From Pseudomonas sp. GCEP-101 (GTDB lineage Bacteria > Pseudomonadota > Gammaproteobacteria > Pseudomonadales > Pseudomonadaceae), in NCBI RefSeq assembly GCF_025133575.1, contig NZ_CP104011.1:4348965-4412964 (forward strand): a stretch of 64,000 nt of DNA, given 5' to 3'. The position numbers were made by a program, and so were the translations under genes. Positions within the stretch are counted from its first letter, which is position 1. Each line of letters opens with the position of its first letter. The notes under the pieces were generated by a model. It was given only the letters and a program-made list of their open reading frames with translations, had not been told where the DNA came from and did not search any database. Positions 42,801 through 50,082 of this stretch are shown here, piece after piece.

Positions 42801-43442
42801 CTAGCTGGCCCAGTCCGAATTCAGGATCACCTCGCAGAAGTTGCCGCGCACGAAGCTGGCATCCTTCATCGCCAGCACGTCGGCCTTGACGTTGCCGAAG
42901 GTGGTCTGCGGCTTGGCTTTGATGCCGTCGTAGAAGGCCTGCAGGATGTCCTGCTTGAACTGCCCGCCGCGCGGGTGGGCGGCGACCACGGCCTCGCGCT
43001 GGGCGTCGGGGAACTGCGGGTAGGCGATGCCCAGCACGTCCATTTCCACCCCGGCGGTGACCAGGGCGATCTCCGGCTTCATGTGCCGCGGGATGCCGGG
43101 CGTGGTGTGCAGGGCGATGGCGGTCCACACCGTGTCAATATCGCTGTCGGCGATGCCATGGCTGCGCAGGAAGTCGGCGGCGCAGTCGGCGCCGTCCACC
43201 TCGAAGCGCTCGCATTGGCTGCAGTAGCGCGGCATCAGGCCCATGTCGTGGAACATCGCGCCGGCGTAGAGCAACTCGGCGTCGTACTTCAGGCCCTGGC
43301 GCGCACCGGTCAGGGCACCCCAGTAGTAGACGCGTGAGGAATGGTGGAAAAGCAGCGGGGTGGCGTTGTCGCGGACCATCTCGGTGATGGCCCTGGCGAG
43401 GGTGCTGTCGGGGACTTTGACGCCGTTCAGGTCGAGGCTCAT
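42801..43442 (-). CDS. HD-domain hydrolase, cyanamide hydratase-like
   Basis: A 213-residue HD-superfamily protein. Metal ligands are H33/H34 region (LLFHHSSRVYYW), the H65-D66 doublet (AMFHDMGL) and a later His in ALHTTPG. The set FHHSSRVYYWG plus LLYAGAMFHDMGL resembles cyanamide hydratase and DDI2-type proteins, which hydrate nitrile-like compounds; whether this one does is unknown. It is convergent with the LysR gene. The frame extends far upstream antisense to BaiN, but homology starts at 43442. Confidence 0.82.
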   Translation of the reverse strand: MSLDLNGVKVPDSTLARAITEMVRDNATPLLFHHSSRVYYWGALTGARQGLKYDAELLYAGAMFHDMGLMPRYCSQCERFEVDGADCAADFLRSHGIADSDIDTVWTAIALHTTPGIPRHMKPEIALVTAGVEMDVLGIAYPQFPDAQREAVVAAHPRGGQFKQDILQAFYDGIKAKPQTTFGNVKADVLAMKDASFVRGNFCEVILNSDWAS

Positions 43443-43596
43443 GGCGGGCTCCAGGATCAAGGCGCACCGCGGGGTGCGGCGCGCAGGAGTCCATTGGAAT
43501 TCCTGGGCGCCGTGGCGACAACGAGAGCGGAGGAGCGAATCCGGACAGGCATGCATGTTTTGCTGCCAGCAGACCATAAGCGTCCGGGATCGAGAT

Positions 43597-43675
43597 CGTA
43601 GGGCGCATAACGCGCCAGCGTTATCCGCCGTGGGGCCATCGGCGCATAACCCGTTCCGGGTTATGCGCCCTACGG
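43597..43675. repeat. 79-bp CGTAGGGCG...CGCCCTACG inverted repeat
   Basis: The outer arms CGTAGGGCGCATAA and TTATGCGCCCTACG enclose the inner dyad CATAACCCGTTCCGGGTTATG. Nearly the same element, with the same spacer layout, lies at 47515-47592. Confidence 0.78.
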
Positions 43676-43707
43676 TCCTGCGTATTCGGGGCCCGCGGAG
43701 CCGACAG

Positions 43708-43753
43708 GTAGGAGCGCGCTCTGCGCGCGATCGCGGGCATGGCCCGCTCCTAC
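43708..43753. repeat. Compact inverted palindrome pair, GAGCGCGCTCTGCGCGC / GGGCATGGCCCGCTCC
   Basis: The two halves belong to the GTAGGAGCG REP superfamily but abut without a spacer, as at 16949 and 20677. Confidence 0.7.
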
Positions 43754-43768
43754 AGGGAAGTCCGGGTC

Positions 43769-44956
43769 CTAGACGAACTGCGCCGCCGCATAGCCCGAGG
43801 CCCAGGCCCACTGGAAATTGAAGCCGCCCAGGTGGCCGGTCACGTCCAGCACCTCGCCAACAAAATACAGGCCCGGCGACTTCAGCGATTCCAGGGTCTT
43901 GGACGACACCTCGCGGGTGTCGACGCCGCCCAGGGTGACTTCCGCGGTGCGGTAGCCCTCGGTGCCGGCCGGCACCAGTTGCCAGTTGCCCAGTTGCTCG
44001 GCAATCGCCTTCAGCTCGCCGGGCGTGTACTGCTTCATCGGCTTGGAGACGAACCATTGCTCGGCCAGCAGGCCGGCCATCTTCTTGGTGAACAGCTCGG
44101 CCAGCAGCGTCTTCAGCTCGCTGTTGGGGCGCTCGCGCTGCTGGTCCACCAGCCAGACGGGCAGGTCGATGCGCGGCAGCAGGTCGATGCTGACGGTGTC
44201 GCCCGGCTGCCAGAAGGAGGAAATTTGCAGGATCGCCGGGCCGCTCAAACCGCGGTGGGTGAACAGGATGTTCTCGACGAAGCTCTGGCCATTGCAGCTG
44301 ACCCGGCAATCCTCCACCGAGGTGCCGGACAGCTCGGTGCACAGTGCCTTGAGCTGCGGATCGGTAAGGGTGAAGGGCACCAGGCCGGCGCGGGTCGGCA
44401 GCACGTTGTGGCCGAACTGGCGGGCGACCTGGTAGCCGAAACCGGTGGCGCCCAGGGTCGGGATGGACAGGCCGCCGGTGGCGATCACCAGGGATTCGCA
44501 ACGGACCAGGCCGAGGCTGGTCTGCAACTGGTAACCGCCCTCGTCGAGGCGGGCGATCTCGCTGACTGACGTATCCAGGCGCAGGTCGACGCCGGCCTGT
44601 TCGCATTCATCCAGCAGCAGGCCGAGGATGTCGCTGGACTTGTTATCGCAGAACAGCTGGCCGAGCTTCTTCTCGTGGTAGGGCACGCCGTGCTTGGCCA
44701 CCAGGGCGATGAAATCCCACTGGGTGAAGCGCGCCAGGGCGGACTTGCAGAAGTGCGGGTTCTGCGACAGGAAGTTGCCCGGCTCGCAGTACATATTGGT
44801 GAAGTTGCAACGGCCGCCACCGGACATGAGGATCTTCTTGCCGGCCTTGTTGGCGTGGTCGATCAGCAGGACCTGGCGGCCGCGCGCGGCGGCGCCCATG
44901 GCGCACATCAGTCCCGCGGCGCCGGCGCCGATGATGATGACCTGGGATGTGAGCAC
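43769..44956 (-). CDS. BaiN/YhiN-like (HI0933 family) flavoprotein
   Basis: A 395-residue FAD protein of the HI0933 family. It has an FAD dinucleotide fold (VIIIGAGAAGLMCA, 5-18), GGGRCNFTN, LQTSLGLVRCESLVIATGG, and the C-terminal GEVLDVTGHLGGFNFQWAWASG motif closing the FAD site. Family members are reductases or oxidases of unknown substrate; BaiN acts on bile acids in clostridia but that does not transfer here. It is divergent from the OsmC-YcaO gene, 195 bp away. Confidence 0.88.
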   Translation of the reverse strand: MLTSQVIIIGAGAAGLMCAMGAAARGRQVLLIDHANKAGKKILMSGGGRCNFTNMYCEPGNFLSQNPHFCKSALARFTQWDFIALVAKHGVPYHEKKLGQLFCDNKSSDILGLLLDECEQAGVDLRLDTSVSEIARLDEGGYQLQTSLGLVRCESLVIATGGLSIPTLGATGFGYQVARQFGHNVLPTRAGLVPFTLTDPQLKALCTELSGTSVEDCRVSCNGQSFVENILFTHRGLSGPAILQISSFWQPGDTVSIDLLPRIDLPVWLVDQQRERPNSELKTLLAELFTKKMAGLLAEQWFVSKPMKQYTPGELKAIAEQLGNWQLVPAGTEGYRTAEVTLGGVDTREVSSKTLESLKSPGLYFVGEVLDVTGHLGGFNFQWAWASGYAAAQFV

Positions 44957-45151
44957 GGCGGATTCCTCGTGGACGAACGCCTGGGCGGCGCAAAGCCGCG
45001 CATCTTACCCCAAGCGCCGGGCGAGGGGAGGCCGTGCGTCGACCCGCGGCGCGGGGCTGGCGGTTGAGGTATCCCGCAGGGGCATTTGCCCGGATAATGC
45101 GCGCCCAGTCGTTTTTCTCTTTTCGCGTTTTTCTTTTCGTGGTGCGTGCGC

Positions 45152-47350
45152 ATGGAAATCAAGGTCAACTTTCTCGACAACCTTCGCCTGGAGGCCAAGT
45201 TCGACGACTTCACGGTCATCGCCGACCAGCCGATCCGCTACAAGGGCGACGGTTCGGCACCGGGGCCGTTCGACTATTTCCTGGCGTCCTCGGCGCTGTG
45301 CGCGGCCTACTTCGTCAAGCTCTACTGCCAGACCCGCGACATCCCCACGGACAACATCCGCCTGTCGCAGAACAACATCGTCGACCCGGAGAACCGCTAC
45401 AAGCAGATCTTCAAGATCCAGGTGGAACTGCCGGCGGACATCTCCGAGAAGGATCGCCAGGGCATCCTGCGCTCCATCGACCGCTGCACCGTGAAGAAGG
45501 TGGTGCAGACCGGCCCGGACTTCGTCATCGAGGAAGTCGAGAACCTCGACGCCGACGCCCAGGCGCTGCTGATGCCCAGTACCGTCGCCGGCGCCAGCAC
45601 CTACATCCCGGGCAAGGACCTGCCGCTGGAGCAGACCATCGCCAATATGTCGGAAATCCTCGCCGGCCTGGGCATGAAGATCGAGATCGCCTCCTGGCGC
45701 AACATCGTGCCCAACGTCTGGTCGCTGCATATTCGCGACGCGCAGTCGCCGCTGTGCTTCACCAACGGCAAGGGCGCCACCAAGGAGAGTGCGCTGGCCT
45801 CGGCGCTGGGCGAGTTCATCGAGCGGCTGAACTGCAACTTCTTCTACAACGACCAGTACTGGGGCGAGGAGATCGCCAACGCGCCGTTCGTGCATTACCC
45901 CGATGAGCGCTGGTTCAAGCCGGGCGCCAAGGACGCGCTGCCGGAGGAGATCCTCGACGAGTACTGCCTGGCGATCTACAACCCGGACGGCGAGCTGCGC
46001 GGCTCGCACCTGTACGACACCAACTCGGGCAACACCGAGCGCGGCATCTGCTCGCTGCCCTTCGTGCGCCAGTCCGACGGCGAGACGGTGTACTTCCCGT
46101 CCAATCTGATCGAGAACCTCTACCTGTCCAACGGCATGAGCGCCGGCAACACCCTGGCCGAGGCGCAGGTGCAGTGCCTGTCGGAAATCTTCGAACGCGC
46201 GGTCAAGCGCGAAATCCTCGAGGGCGAACTGGCCCTGCCGGACGTACCGCAGGAGGTGCTGGCCAAGTACCCCGGCATCGTCGCCGGCATCAAGGGGCTG
46301 GAGGAGCAGGGCTTCCCGGTGCTGGTCAAGGATGCGTCGCTGGGGGGCCAATACCCGGTGATGTGCGTGACCCTGATGAACCCGCGCACCGGCGGCGTGT
46401 TCGCCTCCTTCGGCGCCCACCCGAGCTTCGAAGTGGCGCTGGAGCGCAGCCTCACCGAGCTGCTCCAGGGCCGCAGCTTCGAGGGCCTGAACGACCTGCC
46501 GCGGCCGACCTTCGAAAGCCAGGCGCTGACCGAGCCGAACAACTTCGTCGAGCACTTCATCGACTCCAGCGGCGTGGTGTCGTGGCGCTTCTTCAGTGCC
46601 AGGGCCGATTACGAGTTCGTCGAGTGGGACTTCTCCGGCCACGGCGAGGACTCGAACAGTCAGGAAGCCCAGACCCTGTTCGGCATCCTCGAAGAGCAGG
46701 GCAGGGAAGTCTACATGGCCGTGTACGAGCACCTGGGCGCCACCGCGTGCCGCATCCTGGTGCCGGGTTACTCGGAAATCTACCCGGTGGAAGACCTCAT
46801 CTGGGACAACACCAACAAGGCCCTGGCGTTCCGCGCCGACATCCTCAACCTGCACAGCCTCAACATCGTTCGCCTCAAGTCGCTGCTCAAGCGCCTGGAA
46901 GCCTGCGAGGTGGACGAGTACACCGACATCACCACGCTGATCGGCATCGAGTTCGACGACAACACGGTCTGGGGCCAACTGACCATCCTCGAGCTCAAGC
47001 TGCTGATCAACCTCGCGGTGAAGCGCTTCGACACCGCCAAGGAGCAGGTGGAGATGTTCCTCCAGTACAACGACAACACCGTCGAGCGCGGGCTGTTCTA
47101 CCAGGCGCTCAACGCGGCACTGGAAGTGCACCTGGACGAGGAGCTGGAGATGGCCGACTTCGAGGCCAACTTCCGCCGCATGTTCGGCAACGAGCGCATG
47201 GACGCGGTGATCGGGTCGCTGGACGGCAGCGTGCGCTTCCATGGCCTGACGCCCACCAGCACCAAGCTGGAAGGCCTGGACAAGCACCTGCGCCTGATCG
47301 AGAGCTACAAGAAGCTGCATCAGGCACGGGCCCGGGCGGTGGGGCGCTGA
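45152..47350 (+). CDS. ycaO: OsmC-YcaO fusion protein
   Basis: A 732-residue two-domain protein. Residues about 1-140 are an OsmC-like peroxiredoxin domain with candidate cysteines C50 (ASSALCAAYF) and C112 (SIDRCTVKK). From about 148 (STYIPGKDLPLEQTIANM) to the end it aligns with E. coli YcaO (586 residues), including FTNGKGATKESALASALGEFIERL and the C-terminal TPR-like tail. YcaO proteins use ATP to activate amide backbones; E. coli YcaO is linked to RimO methylthiolation of ribosomal protein S12. The ATG at 45152 is preferred to a GTG two codons upstream. No precursor peptide or partner enzyme is adjacent. Confidence 0.9.
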   Translation: MEIKVNFLDNLRLEAKFDDFTVIADQPIRYKGDGSAPGPFDYFLASSALCAAYFVKLYCQTRDIPTDNIRLSQNNIVDPENRYKQIFKIQVELPADISEKDRQGILRSIDRCTVKKVVQTGPDFVIEEVENLDADAQALLMPSTVAGASTYIPGKDLPLEQTIANMSEILAGLGMKIEIASWRNIVPNVWSLHIRDAQSPLCFTNGKGATKESALASALGEFIERLNCNFFYNDQYWGEEIANAPFVHYPDERWFKPGAKDALPEEILDEYCLAIYNPDGELRGSHLYDTNSGNTERGICSLPFVRQSDGETVYFPSNLIENLYLSNGMSAGNTLAEAQVQCLSEIFERAVKREILEGELALPDVPQEVLAKYPGIVAGIKGLEEQGFPVLVKDASLGGQYPVMCVTLMNPRTGGVFASFGAHPSFEVALERSLTELLQGRSFEGLNDLPRPTFESQALTEPNNFVEHFIDSSGVVSWRFFSARADYEFVEWDFSGHGEDSNSQEAQTLFGILEEQGREVYMAVYEHLGATACRILVPGYSEIYPVEDLIWDNTNKALAFRADILNLHSLNIVRLKSLLKRLEACEVDEYTDITTLIGIEFDDNTVWGQLTILELKLLINLAVKRFDTAKEQVEMFLQYNDNTVERGLFYQALNAALEVHLDEELEMADFEANFRRMFGNERMDAVIGSLDGSVRFHGLTPTSTKLEGLDKHLRLIESYKKLHQARARAVGR

Positions 47351-47399
47351 TCCGCGTGCTCAACGCCCCCATTGCCGGCGTGAGGGTCGAGTGATCTTT

Positions 47400-47481
47400 G
47401 TAGGATGGGTGGAGCGCAGCGATACCCATGCTGTCCGTGCGCGGGATTCGATGGGTATCGCTGCGCTCCACGCCATCCTAC
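47400..47481. repeat. 82-bp inverted repeat with about 30-bp arms
   Basis: GTAGGATGG...GGAGCGCAGCGATACCCAT on the left and its near-exact complement on the right, with a 22-bp loop. It has no other copy in the window. Confidence 0.75.
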
Positions 47482-47514
47482 GAAGCGGCGCCATCCCATG
47501 ACGCCGCGCCAGGC

Positions 47515-47592
47515 CGTAGGGCGAATAACGCGCAGCGTTATCCGCCGCGGAGCAAACGGCGGATAACCCGTTCCGGGTTATGCGCCCTACGG
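47515..47592. repeat. 78-bp CGTAGGGCG...CGCCCTACG inverted repeat, second copy
   Basis: Same design and inner dyad as 43597-43675; the first arm reads CGAATAACGCG rather than CGCATAACGCG. Confidence 0.78.
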
Positions 47593-47601
47593 AACTGTAC
47601 G

Positions 47602-47627
47602 GAAAGGGCACCTTCGGGTGCCCTTTC
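47602..47627 (+). terminator. Hairpin terminator-like structure
   Basis: GAAAGGGCACC-TTCG-GGTGCCCTTTC, a UUCG-capped stem. It could end the OsmC-YcaO transcript although it lies 250 bases beyond the stop. Confidence 0.75.
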
Positions 47628-47781
47628 TCATTTCCGCGATCCAGATTCGCTCCCGGCATGCCGCCCGACCGATCATCCGGCGCAGCGCGAAAGTCCGCCT
47701 AGACTTGTCGATTCCGTCGTCGCCCAGGCGACCAAGCTGCATGCCGGTCATGCCGACCGCGCGAGGATCAGGAGAGTCACC

Positions 47782-48282
47782 ATGTCCAGCCTGCAACGCG
47801 TCACCCCCTGCCTGTGGTTCGACGGCAAGGCCGAGGAAGCGGCCGAGTTCTACGTCGGCATCTTCCCCAACTCGCGCATCGTCCAGATTGCCTACTACCC
47901 CGAGGCCGAGAAGGACCGCCACGGCGGCGTGCCCGGTTCGGTGCTGACGGTGGAGTTCGTGCTCGACGGTCAGACCTTCATCGCCCTCAATGGCGGGCCG
48001 GCGTTCAACTTCACCGAGGCGCTGTCGCTGCAGGTGATGTGCGACAGCCAGAAGGAGATCGACCACTTCTGGGACAAGCTCGGCGCCGGCGGCCCGGTGG
48101 AGGCGCAGATGTGCGGCTGGCTGAAGGACCGCTACGGCGTGTCCTGGCAGATCTGCCCGCGCCACGTCGGCGACATGGTCGCCGACCCGAACCCGGCCAA
48201 GGCCAGCCGCACGCTGCAGGCGGTGATGGGCATGAAGAAACTGGACATGGCCGCCATCGAGCGCGCCCACGCCGGCAACTGA
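47782..48282 (+). CDS. PhnB-like VOC family protein
   Basis: A 166-residue vicinal-oxygen-chelate protein of the PhnB / 3-demethylubiquinone methyltransferase-like (3-dmu-9_3-mt) domain. It shows RVTPCLWFDGKAEEAAEFYVGIFP near the start, FIALNGGPAFNFTEALSLQV, and YGVSWQICP close to the end. The function of this branch is unknown; the methyltransferase name is historical. AGGAGA precedes the ATG at 47782. A second VOC gene follows after 31 bases, so they are probably co-transcribed. Confidence 0.87.
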   Translation: MSSLQRVTPCLWFDGKAEEAAEFYVGIFPNSRIVQIAYYPEAEKDRHGGVPGSVLTVEFVLDGQTFIALNGGPAFNFTEALSLQVMCDSQKEIDHFWDKLGAGGPVEAQMCGWLKDRYGVSWQICPRHVGDMVADPNPAKASRTLQAVMGMKKLDMAAIERAHAGN

Positions 48283-48313
48283 GCGCACGGATCGAGCACG
48301 GAGGGCACCGGGC

Positions 48314-48703
48314 ATGTTCAGCCACATCACCGTTGGCACCAACGATTTGCCCCGCGCCATCGACTTCTACGGCAAGGTCCTCGGCACGCTGGGGATCGTC
48401 CTCAAGGCGCATCGCCATGCACCCGAGCGGGCGATCTTCGTGCATCCGGACAGCGACGTGGCGTTCTGCGTCTATTTACCCATCGACGGCCAGCCGGCGA
48501 GCGTCGGCAATGGCAGCCTGGTGGCCTTCGAGGCGCGCACGCGGCACCAGGTCGATCGCTTCCACGCCCGCGCCGTGCAACTGGGCGGTGTCGACGAAGG
48601 GCCGCCGGGGCTGCGCCTGAACTACTCGCCGACCTACTACGGTGCCTATGTGCGCGACCTCGACGGCAACAAGCTGTGCTGCGTCTGCCATCTGCCGGAG
48701 TGA
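48314..48703 (+). CDS. VOC/glyoxalase-like protein
   Basis: A 129-residue single-domain VOC protein: MFSHITVGTNDLPRAIDFYGKVLG at the start supplies the first metal His, and GAYVRDLDGNKLCCVCH near the end the acidic ligand. It resembles the glyoxalase/bleomycin-resistance superfamily without indicating a substrate. A CVCH motif at the C-terminus is unusual but is probably part of the last strand. It follows another VOC gene. Confidence 0.86.
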   Translation: MFSHITVGTNDLPRAIDFYGKVLGTLGIVLKAHRHAPERAIFVHPDSDVAFCVYLPIDGQPASVGNGSLVAFEARTRHQVDRFHARAVQLGGVDEGPPGLRLNYSPTYYGAYVRDLDGNKLCCVCHLPE

Positions 48704-48847
48704 GGCGCCACGCCAGAAAAATCGAACCCGCAAGCGCAGCGGCTCGTCCAACTCCCTGAGCGTCGCAGCCACCCGGCACGCACCGCCTGCCTGGCTGCGG
48801 CCCCACCAAGCGGCGAGGGTGCGCTCGCCGGACCGGGAGGAACTGCG

Positions 48848-49132
48848 ATGGTCACGCATTACAAGGTCAAGGGTCACCTGGCCTGCGGGCATGCCGGCAA
48901 GCACCTGGAGGCCACCAGCGAGCTGAACCGGGTGAAGTGCCGCAGCTGCCGTAACACCGAGGTCTACAAGGAAGCCCGCCGCGATGCGCGCAACGCCGCA
49001 CGTCGCGCCCAGCGCAAGGCCCGCGCCGACGCCGTGCACAACGACTGGCGCAGCTTCTGGGAGAAGCGCCTCGCCGCTTTGCCGGGCAGCCAGCGCCTGC
49101 CGCGCGGGTTCCAGGACCAGCCGTTCGTTTGA
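48848..49132 (+). CDS. Small basic protein with a possible zinc knuckle
   Basis: A 94-residue protein with GGAGGA eight bases before the ATG. The N-terminal third holds C13-GH15 and C31RSC34, a plausible Cys/His zinc site. A long, very basic helix follows (many Arg/Ala, about residues 40-66), then a short WRSFWEKRL segment. The composition suggests nucleic-acid or ribosome binding. I do not recognise a family. Confidence 0.72.
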   Translation: MVTHYKVKGHLACGHAGKHLEATSELNRVKCRSCRNTEVYKEARRDARNAARRAQRKARADAVHNDWRSFWEKRLAALPGSQRLPRGFQDQPFV

Positions 49133-49360
49133 GCGGGGTGCGGGACCGTTAGCGGTGAGGGATGGCTGATGCTGCGATGCCGGTCGGCACCAATTCCTAC
49201 TCCCTCTGGCAGAGGGGGAGGGCCCTTGATCTCACAATCCCGGATGCATGCCCGAGCGTTATGCTCGGGAAAGTCGTGCTAGCATCTGCCCCGGCCCCGA
49301 ATCCTCCTGCGGCGCTGGCAACTCGCCAGCGTCGCCTTCCCTCACAGAAGGACCCACGCA

Positions 49361-49861
49361 ATGGCTCAAGTCACCCTCAAGGGCAACCCGGTTTCCGTCG
49401 ACGGCAAGCTGCCGCAGAAAGGCGAGCAGGCTCCGGCCCTGTCGCTGGTCGCCGGCAACCTGTCCGACGTCACCCTCGACACCTACGCCGGCAAGCGCAA
49501 GGTGCTGAACATCTTCCCCAGCGTCGACACCCCGACCTGCGCCACCTCCGTGCGCAAGTTCAACGCCGAGGCGAGCAAGCTGGCCAACACCGTGGTGCTG
49601 TGCATCTCCGCTGACCTGCCGTTCGCCCAGGCGCGCTTCTGCGGCGCCGAAGGCCTGGAAAACGTAGTGAACCTGTCCACCCTGCGTGGCCGCGAGTTCC
49701 TCGCCAACTACGGCGTGGCCATCGCCGACGGCCCGCTGGCCGGCCTGGCCGCCCGCGCGGTGGTGGTACTGGACGAGCAGAACAAGGTGCTGCACAGCGA
49801 GCTGGTGGGCGAGATCGCCGACGAGCCGAACTACGCCGCTGCCATCGCCGCCCTGGCTTGA
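49361..49861 (+). CDS. tpx: Thiol peroxidase
   Basis: A 166-residue atypical 2-Cys peroxiredoxin of the Tpx family. The peroxidatic cysteine is C60 (PSVDTPTCATSVRKFN) and the resolving one C94 (FAQARFCGAEG). It reduces hydroperoxides with thioredoxin as electron donor. Length is normal and the sequence is complete. AGAAGGACC precedes the ATG. It is transcribed alone, with a 12-bp hairpin after it. Confidence 0.95.
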   Translation: MAQVTLKGNPVSVDGKLPQKGEQAPALSLVAGNLSDVTLDTYAGKRKVLNIFPSVDTPTCATSVRKFNAEASKLANTVVLCISADLPFAQARFCGAEGLENVVNLSTLRGREFLANYGVAIADGPLAGLAARAVVVLDEQNKVLHSELVGEIADEPNYAAAIAALA

Positions 49862-49884
49862 TTTTCCTACTCCTGTAGGAAATG

Positions 49885-49910
49885 CGGACCGACCCCGTGG
49901 GGTCGGTCCG
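49885..49910 (+). terminator. Hairpin after tpx
   Basis: CGGACCGACCCC-GT-GGGGTCGGTCCG, a 12-bp perfect stem, 23 bases after the tpx stop. There is no T-tract. Confidence 0.65.
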
Positions 49911-49970
49911 ACTGATCGGAACCCTTCCGATCATTGCCGGTCGCAATGTCCCGGTAATTCGTAACTCCCG

Positions 49971-49997
49971 GTAAATCCAAGGTAAATAGCGGGTAAA
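49971..49997 (+). promoter_or_regulatory. Three GTAAA boxes upstream of muxA, CpxR-type
   Basis: GTAAA at 49971, 49982 and 49993, each separated by N6, so they repeat every 11 bp on one face of the helix. Known E. coli CpxR sites are GTAAA-N4-8-GTAAA. A further GGTAA lies at 49953. The cluster ends 6 bases upstream of a plausible -35 (TTGCCT, 50004). Confidence 0.68.
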
Positions 49998-50003
49998 GAG
50001 ACT

Positions 50004-50031
50004 TTGCCTGCGGCTTTGCTGTGCTTATCGT
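50004..50031 (+). promoter_or_regulatory. Candidate sigma-70 promoter of muxABC-opmB
   Basis: TTGCCT, 16 bases, TATCGT. The match is moderate, as expected for an activator-dependent promoter. Confidence 0.45.
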
Positions 50032-50082
50032 TCAGCCTCGGTATTCTCACTTCTTTTCGCCAAGACCTCGAAGACAGCGCTC

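Larger units (their letters stand above)
43443..43768. other. Repeat-bearing spacer between the HD and BaiN-like genes
   Basis: No gene. It contains the promoter of the HD gene and two repeats described separately (43597-43675 and 43708-43753). Confidence 0.6.
47351..47781. other. 431-bp spacer with two large inverted repeats and a terminator
   Basis: No gene. It holds an 82-bp inverted repeat, the 78-bp element shared with 43597, and a strong hairpin before the VOC gene. Confidence 0.65.

Noticed and set aside
45005..47320. A 771-codon open frame opposite the OsmC-YcaO gene
   Set aside because: No ribosome-binding site or recognisable domain; antisense to a clear YcaO protein.
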